Source of the DNA: Sycobia sp. Sy_11
Lineage: Eukaryota; Arthropoda; Insecta; Hymenoptera; Epichrysomallidae
Assembly (NCBI GenBank): GCA_018907035.1
Contig: JACCIC010000022.1
Location: 3,325,501 to 3,389,500, forward strand
DNA: 64,000 nucleotides
Reading direction: 5' to 3'
Below are positions 13,943-24,842 of this stretch, in pieces (the stretch's first letter is position 1; each line of letters starts with the position of its first letter). Position numbers and translations under genes: made by a program. The notes under the pieces were generated by a model. That model did not search any database and was not told the origin of the DNA. It worked only from the letters and a program-made list of their open reading frames with translations.

Positions 13943-14648
13943 CGATTGTCCAATTAAATTACATGTCCCTTATTGAAGTATTATATTACAGTTTATCTAT
14001 AGTTCATCTGCAACTACTTCTAGATAAAATTCATTTGTACATCTTCGTAAGATACCCCATGTCGTATTTTTTACGTTTGTTACTTAAGTTTCATATTCCA
14101 GTTTTTATTTTATTTACGGCATTATATTGCATCAGCAAATTATACCGTACTATGCCGTCTAAACGAATTGATAGATTTTTTCTATCAACATAAAATTCTG
14201 TTTTGAGAATTTCTAAGACTGCTGAGCTCTAACTACCGTATTAATTGCCGAAAGAAAGTATGCACTACGGGATTAAAATATTTGTATTTATATCTAGAAC
14301 AGTCAATGTAGGAGCTCTACTATTTACAACATTGTCTTTGTTATTAACTGGATTCTTAAAATTTTATTGATGCTCATTCACTTTAAAGACTGAACTTTCT
14401 TAATTACTTTTTTCACGGCATATTATATAAGAATCGTCCTTTCTTCCTGCACATCTAGTGTGACGCGGTTTTTTATATAGGGAGCACGGATTTATAGAAC
14501 ACGTGCACTTATCATCACAAACCATACATTTTTTATTCAGAGTTTCGAAGGCATGATCTCGTCAGAACGATAATACAGTTTAAAAGAAATTTATTCTTTA
14601 TTATAAGAGTATTAACTAATTAGTTTTTATGAAAAATTTACTAAACTA

Positions 14649-15860
14649 TTAGGAGTGTGAATAAGTCTTTCCCGTTTTTTGTAAGAGATAGCGCCACCAA
14701 TACTGTGCGAGTATTCAATGGTTACATATGTCATAATCAAAGCTTATTCATATGTGAACAATTCCATACTATCACATTAGTTAAAATTTTTTCGCATCAT
14801 AAATTTTTGATATCATGAAAATGTCGAAATTTGAGCCGAGTCGACGTCATTTGCGGGAAGTTTCACTTTATTGGTTCAATTTGAAGAAATCTGCTGCCGA
14901 GACGCATCGATTGCTTCAGGAGGCTTATGGAGAAGGTTGTGTCGATGATTCAAGTGTTCGCGGATGGTTTGGACGCTTCAAAAGCGGTGATTTCGACGTG
15001 GAAGACAAGGAGCGTTCCGGGCGGCCGCAAATCTTTGAAGATCGAGAATTAGCGACTTTGCTTGATGAAGATTCTTGTCAAACGCAAGAAGAACTTGCTG
15101 AAGCATTGGGAGTTGACCGAACAACCATTTCCAAGCGTTTGAAAGCCATGGGAATGATCCAAAAGCAAGGAAATTGGGTGCCGTACGAACTGAAGCTGAG
15201 AGACGTCGAACGGCGTTTTTTCACTTGCGAACAGCTGCTTCAGCGACATGAAAGAAAGGGTTTTATGCATCGTATCGTGACTGGCGATGAAAAGTGGATA
15301 CGTTACGATAATCCGAAGCGAAGAAAATCATGGGGACTACCCGGCCATGCATCATCATCGACGGCCAAGCCAAATATTCATGGCGCCAAGCTCATGCTCT
15401 GTATATGGTGGGACCAGCTAGGTGTGGTTTACTATGAGCTTCTGAAACCGAATGAAAGGATCACAGGCGAGGTCTATCGACGACAATTGATGCCTTTGAG
15501 CCGCGCACTGCGAGAAAAACGGCCACAATACTCCGACAGGCACGACAAAGTTATTTTGCAACATGACAATGCTCGCCCACATGTTGCACCGCCGGTGAAA
15601 ACATACTTAGAAACGCTCAAATGGGAAGTCCTACCCCACCCGCCGTATAGTCCAGACGTTGCTCCGTCTGATTACCATCTCTTCAGATCGATGACGCATG
15701 GCCTGGCTGACCAGCACTTCCATTTCAATAATACCATCTTTCAATAATTTCAATAATTCAATACTTGCCAATACTTTCAATAATTCATTTGTAACCATTT
15801 TTTCACAATAAAGGCTCAAAATTTGAAAAAAAAACGGGAAAGACTTATTCACATACCTGA
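14649..15860 (+). mobile_element. mariner element, mauritiana-type, 3' coding part deleted
   Basis: The left end TTAGGAGTGTGAATAAG and the right end (inverse complement TCAGGTATGTGAATAAG) are flanked by TA duplications at 14647-14648 and 15861-15862, giving 1212 bp. A second copy with the same ends and inverted orientation is at 62510-63370. The transposase frame is uninterrupted but ends early; see its own entry. Confidence 0.92.
14815..15747 (+). CDS. mariner transposase (DD34D), C-terminally truncated
   Basis: The 310-aa frame, starting at ATG 14815 (or 14821), encodes a cut-and-paste transposase. It has an N-terminal paired helix-turn-helix region (about residues 10-115, including AAETHRLLQEAYGEG and LGVDRTTISKRLKAMG), the linker motif WVPYELKLRDVERRF, and a catalytic DDE/D domain with IVTGDEKWIRYDNPK, VILQHDNARPH and YSPDVAPSDYHLF. 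The last two aspartates are 34 residues apart, as in mariners. The end is abnormal: after LADQHFH the protein stops with NNTIFQ, whereas the copy at 62.5 kb carries about 48 further residues there. A junction made of repeated TTCAATAAT replaces them. All catalytic aspartates remain, but a mariner lacking this C-terminus is probably inactive. Confidence 0.9.
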   Translation: MKMSKFEPSRRHLREVSLYWFNLKKSAAETHRLLQEAYGEGCVDDSSVRGWFGRFKSGDFDVEDKERSGRPQIFEDRELATLLDEDSCQTQEELAEALGVDRTTISKRLKAMGMIQKQGNWVPYELKLRDVERRFFTCEQLLQRHERKGFMHRIVTGDEKWIRYDNPKRRKSWGLPGHASSSTAKPNIHGAKLMLCIWWDQLGVVYYELLKPNERITGEVYRRQLMPLSRALREKRPQYSDRHDKVILQHDNARPHVAPPVKTYLETLKWEVLPHPPYSPDVAPSDYHLFRSMTHGLADQHFHFNNTIFQ

Positions 15861-16050
15861 TATATTTGCAAAATGTAACAATTAATTAAAATAAGAATAA
15901 ATTAATGAAAATGACGACTCAGCTCGTAGAAGTTTAATACTTGATTTGTAACAGCTTAAATAATTGTCCTTCTTATGTGAAGACTAAGAATGTAGTAACT
16001 AGTAATTACCTATAATAATAAAAAAATATAAATAAAAATAAAATATATAT

Positions 16051-16840
16051 ACGAGGTAAGTTCAAATAATGTGACTTTTTGGTTTTCTTAAAAATATTTA
16101 TTTATTAATCAATACTTATGTTGTCCCCTTCAAAGCATACCACCTCAGATATAGTATACTTGTGCCAACACTTTTTCTTATCATCGAAGTACTTCTGATA
16201 ATCATTTTTTGGTATAGTCTTGAGTTCTTTCAGGAATGACGTTTTGATCTTCTCAATCGTTGAAAATCAATATTCTTTCATAGGTCTTTTCAGTTTTGAG
16301 AAAAGAAAAAATTACGGGGTGCCAAATCTGGTGAATATGAAGACTGAGACATGACTGTGATCTTCGTTTTATCCAAAATATCTCTCACAAAAAACGATGA
16401 ATGAATAACGATGAATAACTTCAAGGTAGTACTTTTTATTAACCGTACGTTCTCGTGGTAAGAATTCCTGATGGTCTACATCACGGTAATTAAAGAAGAC
16501 AGTGAGAAAAACCTTGACATTTAATCGAACTTAAGCGTGCTTTCTTCGGACTTGGTTCTTCTGGAGTCTTCCATTGGGACGATTGGGCTTTAGTTTCCGC
16601 ATCATAACCATATAACCACAATTCGTCACCAGTTATAATCATTTTGAGAAAATCAGCATCATTATTGACTTCAATCAATCTCTCCTGAGCTATGGTCATG
16701 CGACAATTCTTTTGATCAAAATTAAGCAGTTTTGGAACGAATTTTGTTGACACACATCTCATGCCTAAAACATTCAAAAAAATACAATTTGCCAACATAT
16801 TCAGCAACTTCTGATAAAAACTCGACGATTTTTTAACACA
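16051..16840 (-). mobile_element. mariner relic (irritans-like family)
   Basis: The minus frame at 16490-16807 reads KFVPKLLNFDQKNCRMTIAQ, then MIITGDELWLYGYDAETKAQ and SSQWKTPEEPSPKKARL, a classic mariner block. Further 3' (16100-16260), frames read IKTSFLKELKTIPKNDYQK and WHKYTISE, the C-terminal end. The 3' terminus ACGAGGTAAGTTCAAATAAT starts at 16051. The region between these blocks and the N-terminal helix-turn-helix is deleted. Confidence 0.8.
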
Positions 16841-16869
16841 ATATCTTTCATTACGTTCAGGGCTAAGTT

Positions 16870-18420
16870 CATATGTAGGCCAATGGTTTATAAATAAAAT
16901 TTTTTATTAAACATTTATTAAGTATTTGGTATAAATATATATCTAACAAGTTTCAGATTTCTTGTCGAGCTCAATTAAAGAGAGTATTATTCTTATATAA
17001 TTTATCCATAATAATATTTATTAAAGAATCATAAAAGGAAACAAATTTTTTTAATCGAAAGAAAAAAATTTGATGTTGTTCGGTTTAATTATTAAATTTA
17101 ACTGATTTATATTATGAATGAAATTTAGCGAGTTTCTAATAGCTTATTTCAATTCTAAATATCAGTATTATAGTAAATTAATTAAGTTTTTTACATAATA
17201 TGAATGCGGTTGCATTTATATGAGAAAAATCAGGTAATGAATATAAAACAGAAGCTTCGGGATTGATAATTTTTAAAAATATTTTTCTATAGTATTGAAA
17301 ATTGTAGAAGATTCTAAATCATTCTTGATCTCATTTTAAAAATATATAGTGGGGTATTTTTTAAAAATTATGAATGTAAAATCTGATGAAAAGTATCACT
17401 TCACTTCTTCCTTTAAAAACTACGATATAGATAAAAGACCTATTTTATTAGATAAAAATAACTTTAATATTATAATTGCCTTAAATCAATATATGCTATT
17501 TTCTATATTTTTCTGTCGACAGCTATTACAAATCTTAATATCCTATAATAATAATCTTAAATCGAAAATCCACATAATTTTAGGTTTCCTTCGAGTCCAA
17601 TACCCTAATCTGTTTCCACGTAGGCTTGAGGTACTTATTTGTGGGAGTACATACTTTCGTTATTTTCACTGCTCCATCCGCGCGTGTATATATTTCAAAG
17701 ATTTTGGCTTTGAGCTAAATGTTTTGATTTTAAAATCAATTATTGAAACGTCGGCATTTTCTCTCAATGGCGCGTGACACTCATGATGGTATTTTTCAAT
17801 AAAATATTTTGTCACAAAATGCTAGACGCCTAAAATTATAGGCTGATTTTCGAAAGCGAATGTGATAAATTTTTAACCCTCTCGCTTAATTTACTGCCCC
17901 GTTGTATTAGTCTCACTTTGCTGTCCCTTGTTTATCGCGTCGAGCTCTTTACAAAAGCTATCGATTTGAATTTTTCGAAACCAGAATGTTCCTGCCTTGA
18001 TGATCGTATTCGCATTGACCTTGTTATTGCCACATTCTAAACGTCAGCGTCCCTTTAAGTTTCTGAATGCACTAAGCCAAAATTAGAATTCCGGCCCAAC
18101 CGCACCCTTTAGTAAAAATAGGAATTTTAGGGATAGCAGCTGCGGTCGTCACGCATACAAATGCCCGTTTTGTCTCTTGCCTGTCAATCGCTCTCTTTTC
18201 ATTACTCACAGATTTTTGCATTCTCATCCAAGCTTCCTACTTACCTCAGAAAGCCAAGAATGCGCTCCCGCGCATTATCACAGTATTTTTCCGCATTTTC
18301 GAATAAGAAGATAAACGCAGTCATGTTGACTAGTGTACATAAGCTTCAATTTTGTACTACTGGGAATAAACATTGTAAAACGCAACAAAATATTGTAAAT
18401 TCAGGATATGTTTAAGATTA
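16870..18420. other. Stretch without recognised gene
   Basis: Frame 17349-17777 opens with GTG, not ATG, and has no family resemblance. 17570-18330 has more balanced composition than the flanks but no coding signature was recognised. Confidence 0.4.
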
Positions 18421-18424
18421 CAAT

Positions 18425-18870
18425 CGATATATGGGTAGTATCGATAATATTAACATACAATTGTCTATAACAGAGTCAGTGCGAAAAATAATTAAGTGGT
18501 ATAATAACCTCTTCTTTGAAAAATAAGGAAGCTCTTCTTTGATATTATTGATCTCTGCCTGTCTAATACTAATGCTTTGTACAAAATGGAAAGAGAAGAG
18601 CCCATGTCATTTATTCCTTTAGGTTGCAGATTGTTAAATCATTATTGAATGTCCGTACTAAAAACTTCATATACAACAATGATGCGCCAGCTAGATTGAT
18701 TGGTCGACATTTTTCACGAGAAAATACAAAGCGAAGATATCATTTATGCACTTTACGTAAAAATAAAAAAGAGTACAATAAATATGTGTCAAAAGTGTAA
18801 CGTTCCTTTATGCATAGCATCCTACTTTGAAAAGTATCACAAACAAGTCGAGTTATCAAACATTGGAAAC
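18425..18870 (+). mobile_element. piggyBac-type transposase relic (C-terminal part)
   Basis: Plus-strand frames, with shifts and stops, read like the end of a piggyBac transposase: YMGSIDN (the GGVD-type block), KIIKWYNNLFF, APARLIGRHFSREN, then, after a frame change, CQKCNVPLCIASYFEKYHK. The last is the Cys/His-rich C-terminal zinc-binding domain. The rest of the element and its terminal repeats were not found. Confidence 0.7.
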
Positions 18871-19389
18871 TAAAGAGATCAGTGGTTTTACAAATGCATG
18901 TGCTACTGAATCGTGAGATGTACGAGGACTCAAGTATCCCAAAGAAATCATTTTTTTGCCGCGTCAACGTTGTTGGTTCTGGGCCAACCTAAGAACAAAA
19001 ACTGCAGTATTTTCAATTCCTAAATCCGAATCAGTCGTAGTCTATCTTTTTTTCTCAGGAAATCTACAAAAATTCATCAAAAGTCAAAAGTTTTTTATAA
19101 TTTTTTATAAAAAACTTTATATATAAATCTAAACGTAGATTTGTGTTTAGAAGTTAAAATACTTCGGAAATCATTATGACATGAGACTTGCGGAGTATTG
19201 ACAGCTTCAACATGTTATGATCACATGTAAATGATTTTATTTATGAAAAATGTCAAACATTATTTTTTAAATATTCAGCTCTCCTAAAGATCAATTCATA
19301 GTTAGACTTACTCTATAACAATTTTTTAAGCTACTACTCTTTTTCCTTTGTTGCGCAATTATCGGATATCGTCTCGAAAAAATAATGCG

Positions 19390-20330
19390 GCTTTTAAGGC
19401 AATCCATGAATCAATCCATTATTGGACTTTTTCATAAGAGTGGAAATGCTGGTCAAGTAGGCTATGTGCCATCGATCGGAACAAATGGTAGTCAAAAAGA
19501 CTAATGTCTAGAGAGCTCAGTGGGTTTGGAAAGACTTGTGGCCGAGCATTGCACTGTTGCATGTTAAATTTACCATGTCTCTCTAGGTACTGTGACTGTT
19601 TCTTCTTCAATGTTCGGCTCAAATGCATCAATTGCGTTCGGTACCGATTCCCTGTATGGTTCCACTCAATTTCAACAAATCATAAAATACTGCACCGAGT
19701 TGGTTTCACCAAATGCCGAGCGTAACTTTGGCACCGTGAATATTCGGTCTGAGCATCAATATGGAAGCATGTCGGCATATTCCATATGATTTGTGCACTT
19801 GAGATTATCGTAGTGGAACCATTTTTGGTTACCGTTTACAAAGCGATGTAAAACTTTCTTCCGGTTCTGTCTTTGCATCAGCTGTTCACAGAAAAAACGT
19901 CATTCAACATCTCTCCGCTTCAATTTATACGGAATCAGATTTCCTTGCTTCTGAATTATTCCCATGACTTTGCGATATTTCGAAATTGCTTGTTGAATGA
20001 CTCTTAATGCTTCTGCTAATTCGTCTTGAGTTTGGCACTAGTCTTCAGAAAGTCATGCCTCCAGTTCGAAATCTTCAACAAATTGTCTTTTTGACCACCA
20101 TGCCGGTCTTCGATATTAAAATCATCAATCAATTTCATCTTAAATCGATGAAACCACTTATCATACGCTATTTCACTAAGAAAAGTTTTACCGTAAGCAC
20201 TTTAAAGCATTCAAAAAGCCTTAACTGTAGTTTTCTTTAAATAAAAGCAGAAAATCAACACTTTTCGCAAATGATGAGAATAATGGCTCGAAAAATAACA
20301 TCTTCGATCGAGAATACACTTCTGATACAA
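19390..20330 (-). mobile_element. mariner relic (mauritiana-like), many stops
   Basis: Reading the minus strand from 20.3 kb downward gives successive mariner blocks: CQTQDELAEALRV, MGIIQKQGNLIPYKLKRRD, RFFCEQLMQRQNRKKVLHRF, VNGNQKWFHYDN, then at 19419-19631 QCNARPQVF and DYHLFRSMAHSLLDQHFHSY. Stops and frameshifts break it throughout. It is older than the copies at 14.6 and 62.5 kb. Confidence 0.75.
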
Positions 20331-20449
20331 ATACAAATTCACTAATGTGGTGCTCTATTTATGTTGTCAGATGTCCAACTTTACTGTATAAAATTTGACT
20401 TGACTGTTGCAACCGGCGCTTACATCTGCAGTTATCTATCTGAAAACGA

Positions 20450-21898
20450 CGGAAGCAACATTGCACACCTCATATAATATTTTTATCGAGACATTCTATT
20501 TATTATAATGATAGTACAGAGAGATACCTTGTTTCTGCAGTAAGGTTCCTTCGAGACTGATCCTCCAAGAATTTTCACCTGTTTCTTACTCCAGTGCAAT
20601 AAATGAAGGTTCTGGAATTGTCTTAGATATCGAGTGTATCTATTGTTCAATGCCAACAAATACCACTTTAGCAGATCTATTTATCTTTTTTTATGTATAA
20701 AAATAAATTTTAGATACAGTGCTAACCTCAGTCGAGCGAAATTTTTTATTCACAAGTATTTTTGCTTGTTATTATGATACTGTAAAAACTATTGCTTTAC
20801 TTGAACGATTTATTCCAATCAAATAACACTGTAAAATCCATTGTGTTGAAAATAAGAAAAGTAGCGTTACTTTTAGTATAATAGCTTATAAATTAATGAA
20901 TAGACTATCATTCAATTTTAACACTTGTTTTTTGAAGGTTAGTACTTACTTAAAATCAGGTAAACACAAGAAAACTAGCATCATCTATGTATGAGATCCT
21001 GAGCTTTTCCACACATGTATTACAGCATTAAAAAAAATAACTACTTATTTCTACTATAAAATAAAATAATATACAATGTTATAACATTATAATTGAATTT
21101 ATTTTCTTATTCAAAACGTTACCATTAATAATAGCAAATGGAGCAGCCAGCCCCTCTGTTGATATCATAAAGCTAATTAAGATTGTATTTTCATTCTATT
21201 TAGTTCTAACTATAATATTAATTAAGAGGTTTCGTTTCATTTACTTTATTACTGAAAAATATGTCTATCTTGGTCTTTACAAGGGCTTTACAGAAACTAT
21301 TAATTTACAAATTTCATATTTTATAGTTTCTTCTCATATTTATTACAAATGTTTGAATAATAATATAATTAACTATAAAAATCAAGATTTTATCCTAAAC
21401 TATCCATATTCAGATGTCTCATTCATGAACTCGAATATGGAGGATTACCATGTAACATTGTGAAGTCGTTATTAAATGTATAAGAAATTCTAATGTATAA
21501 AATATTCTCTGCCTAATTTTGAACATCTGTAAACAGAAAAAATGTTGAAAATGAGCCTTTTGAATATCAGAAATTTAACCTAGTTTAAAATTAATTCTTA
21601 TAAGGCACATATCGAAAATGAGATTTGTTTTGTTTTTATAGCTCTCTCATCAAATGGAACATCATATTCATAAACGAGCCACGTATTGATTATATCGTGA
21701 GAATTTGTATGTTAGTTTTAAACAAAAATTGAATATTTATTGTATGAAAACTTCATAAAAATTATGTTTCCCGAATTTCTTTTAGAAAATTAGAAAAATT
21801 TTAAAAAATTTAAATTTAAAATTTAAATAAACTTTCATCATAAAATCCTCGAAATTTTCTATACTGTTTTAAGATATATACCATTATGAGTGCGTTCA

Positions 21899-21955
<57 letters not shown>

Positions 21956-22420
21956 GCGTGCATGCGTTTGTGAGCCTTTATTTATGAATTTCTAACGGCT
22001 TGTGCATCTTAAACTGGCAATTGACGGGCAAGTATGTAAACCTCGTCATTTAATAATATAAAAATTAATCACAATTTAAACAACATAAATATCAAAATGG
22101 TAAAATTGTGTCTAAACTTCTTTATAAAAATGTTCATTTTGAATGATTTGTATGGTATTCATAGTATTTGTTCTCATTTTTAATATTATTCATGGAAACT
22201 ATTACACGGTATATACCTTGTGTAATTGTGTTATGAAATTATTTATTTAAATTTTGAGTACTTAATTATAAATAAATTGATTCTGATTATTTCCTTTGCT
22301 TTAATTTAGAATTATTTATTAAGAGACCATTAAGTTCCTTTTTTAAATAATAATTTACTTATATATAATAATGTATATAATGGGGAATAGAGAATAATAG
22401 AATGTAATAATGTTTTTTAG
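20450..22420. other. AT-rich stretch with a (TG)n microsatellite
   Basis: No gene was recognised. A TG repeat occupies about 21901-21960, degenerating to CGTG at its right end. Confidence 0.5.
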
Positions 22421-22728
22421 AAATAAATTAATAAATATTTTTTATTGGTCTTACAGTCCAATCAATTCAATCCAAAAATAAAATAAAAATAAAAAAAAAT
22501 AAAAAAAAAAATAAAAAAAAAAATAAAAAAAAATAAAATAAAAATAAAATAAAAATTAAAAATAAAAATTAAATTAAAAATTAAATTAAAATTATAATGA
22601 CAGTCAGACTGTCCTTGTTTACATTCACTCCCGTAGACTAATCTGAAAATAAAATATTAGCTGAAAAAATTCTTTGTTAGTAAAGTGCAGTCTGACTGTC
22701 CCCAACACCCTTACCTAATTAAAGACTT

Positions 22729-22768
22729 GTCCAACGTTTCGAGCTCGCTACGGCTCCTCATCAGGGAC
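22729..22768 (-). ncRNA. Hammerhead-ribozyme core, predicted competent
   Basis: Read on the minus strand: stem-I strand GTCC, core CTGATGA, stem II closed by GAGC/GCTC, core GAAA, a two-base-pair stem III (AC/GT), cleavage nucleotide T, then GGAC closing stem I. All invariant core positions are present, although stem II has an extra G next to the core. Very short stem III and dimer-dependent cleavage are known for hammerheads in Penelope-like elements. The fold was made by eye. Confidence 0.6.
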
Positions 22769-23003
22769 TAATCTAAACCTTATATTCTAATCTATATATA
22801 CCCATCCCCACCACCAAATTTAGTAAATTAAATATAAATTCCCCTCTACACAAATTGTCCAAAACCAATCAATTTAATAAGGAATGATAAACACTGTCCA
22901 ATATGTGTTTGGACAATTTGTGTAGAGGGGGAATTTATATTTAATTTACTAAATTTGGTGGTGGGGATGGGTATATATAGATTAGAATATAAGGTTTAGA
23001 TTA

Positions 23004-23043
23004 GTCCCTGATGAGGAGCCGTAGCGAGCTCGAAACGTGGGAC
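23004..23043 (+). ncRNA. Hammerhead-ribozyme core, cleavage-site base changed
   Basis: Same architecture as its inverted partner at 22729-22768: GTCC, CTGATGA, GAGC/GCTC hairpin, GAAAC, GT, GGAC. The nucleotide at the cleavage site (23039) is G instead of T. Hammerheads need a non-G base there, so this copy is predicted to be inactive or strongly impaired. Confidence 0.55.
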
Positions 23044-23359
23044 AAGTCTTCAATTAGGTAAGGGTGTTGGGGACAGTCAGACTGCACTTTACTAACAAAG
23101 AATTTTTTCAGCTAATATTTTATTTTCAGATTAGTCTACGGGGGTGAATGTAAACAAGGACAGTCTGACTGTCATTATAATTTTAATTTAATTTTTAATT
23201 TAATTTTTATTTTTAATTTTTATTTTATTTTTATTTTATTTTATTTTATTTTTTTTTATTTTTTTTTTATTTTTATTTTTATTATTATTTTTATTTTATT
23301 TTTGGATTGAATTGATTGGACTGTAAGACCAATAAAAAAATATTTATTAATTTGTATAT

Positions 23360-24000
23360 GGGCAGTCGACAAAAGTACAATTCAATTGTTTTTAGAAATA
23401 AGTTATATAATATTGTTTTTCACTTATTTTGTTTGTTCATATTAATTATGATTTTATATTTCTTATATAAAATATATAATAGACTGAAATCTTTTTATTG
23501 TAATGCAGATACATTAATATATTTTGAAATGATCAATAAGATTAAAAGTTATTAATATTATGTAGAAATTTTAAGCAAAGTACCTATACTTGCCTTACAT
23601 TTTACTTTTTTAACAGTAATTTTCAATTATATCATATATAGATTAGGAACCAAAATTTATTTATTTGTTTTATAGATGGCGCTCTTATCGGCTTCGTAAG
23701 CAGTTAAGAACCCTAATAATTGTCATGATCTCTTATTGCAAAATTGGGAATTTGGGTTAGCCAACACTAAGAAAGCATAATAATGACATTGTAATTATGT
23801 ATTTTTAATTATAAAATAATTTCTATTAAAGTCAGATTTCCTAGTAAATTTTCAAAATTTGTAGAAAAACTACTATGTAGTAATTTGCTATGATGTCAAC
23901 ATTCAAAAATTCCAACTGATTCCAGTATAGTATGAGCAGGTATGACATGAGTTTTCATCTCTGGAAAAATGAACTAACGTTTTATGACTCGTCTATGACG
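23360..24000. other. AT-rich stretch without recognised gene
   Basis: The 79-aa frame at 23316-23555 overlaps the inverted-repeat edge and is AT-driven. Nothing else was seen. Confidence 0.4.
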
Positions 24001-24016
24001 TTTAAACGCTTCTCTG

Positions 24017-24087
24017 GGCTGGCTCTGGCCTCTGCTCTGGCCAGCTCTGACCAGCTTTGACCAGCTCTGGCCAGCTCTGGCTCTGGC
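24017..24087. repeat. Short tandem repeat, CCAGCTCTGR unit
   Basis: About seven imperfect copies of a GACCAGCTCTG/GCCAGCTCTGG unit occur in an otherwise AT-rich region. The minus-strand ORF over it (23982-24164) is Ala/Arg/Glu-rich because of the repeat and is not taken as a gene. Confidence 0.7.
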
Positions 24088-24842
24088 GCGTCTCTGCTGA
24101 AACAACAGCTGTGTAAAGTTGTAAAGTTGACCGCATACGTTTTGATTTTTTTCGCATTGAACAATAAATATTGGCTTTGAATAGCCTTTCCCGCTTTATA
24201 AATTTACACTAGCTAATTGTTTTTAAATTATGATTCACCAGCATAATCACATATATTTTTAAAATTAATTATTTCTTTGACGGAAATGAGCGACACTATG
24301 TAAACAATAACCTGCTTAAATACTATATAAACTGTTTGCTTTCTAAGACATTTGGTAAATTCCCACCAATCAACAACGCGGTCACCAGTCTGTAGATGCA
24401 GATGACAATTATGTTGTCATTTTTCAGATGATTTTCATTTTGCTGTCTAGAAATTGTATTTTATTATTTAAGTATATTCGATTGATAAAATAGTAATTAA
24501 AGAGAAAAAAGTATTTAAAAAAAACAGTTGAAAGCTAAATAATTATTTGCTGTGCAGTGTTAACTGAACATAGTGAAGAAAATAAAAAATATAATGACGT
24601 ATTTCTTAAGAGCTATTAGGACAGTTATTTATTTAATGAATAACAGTATAAGCATTTTACAATGAAAGTTTTACTTTTTATTAGGTTAAGTCTCTGGTTT
24701 GCAATCAATGGAATCTAGTCATAACTTTAAATATACAATAGTGTCATTTATGCATTAAAACTAATAGAAATGTATAATACAGTTCATAGTGATGAAAGCC
24801 TTTTGTAAACAAAGGTAAAAAAATAAGTATGCGTTGGAAGTG

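Larger units (their letters stand above)
22425..23354. repeat. Large inverted repeat of Penelope-like terminal sequence
   Basis: The left arm (about 22425-22863) and right arm (22908-23354) are near-perfect inverse complements, around 440 bp each, separated by a unique 44-nt spacer. Each arm carries, from outside inward, an AATAAAA-type simple-repeat tract, a block with GACAGTCAGACTGTC-like sequence, a hammerhead-like core, and an inner unique block ending GGACAATTTGTGTAGAGGGG. A diverged relative of the terminal block lies at 44.6 kb, just downstream of a Penelope-like reverse-transcriptase relic, which is why I assign the arms to that class. Confidence 0.75.

Noticed and set aside
17349..17777. 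142-aa plus-strand ORF
   Set aside because: It starts at GTG, has no family features or splice context, and lies in AT-rich DNA between transposon relics.
22440..22580. Possible poly(A) tail of a retroposed gene
   Set aside because: The AATAAAA-type tract has an exact inverse partner at 23180-23330 and belongs to the inverted-repeat arms.
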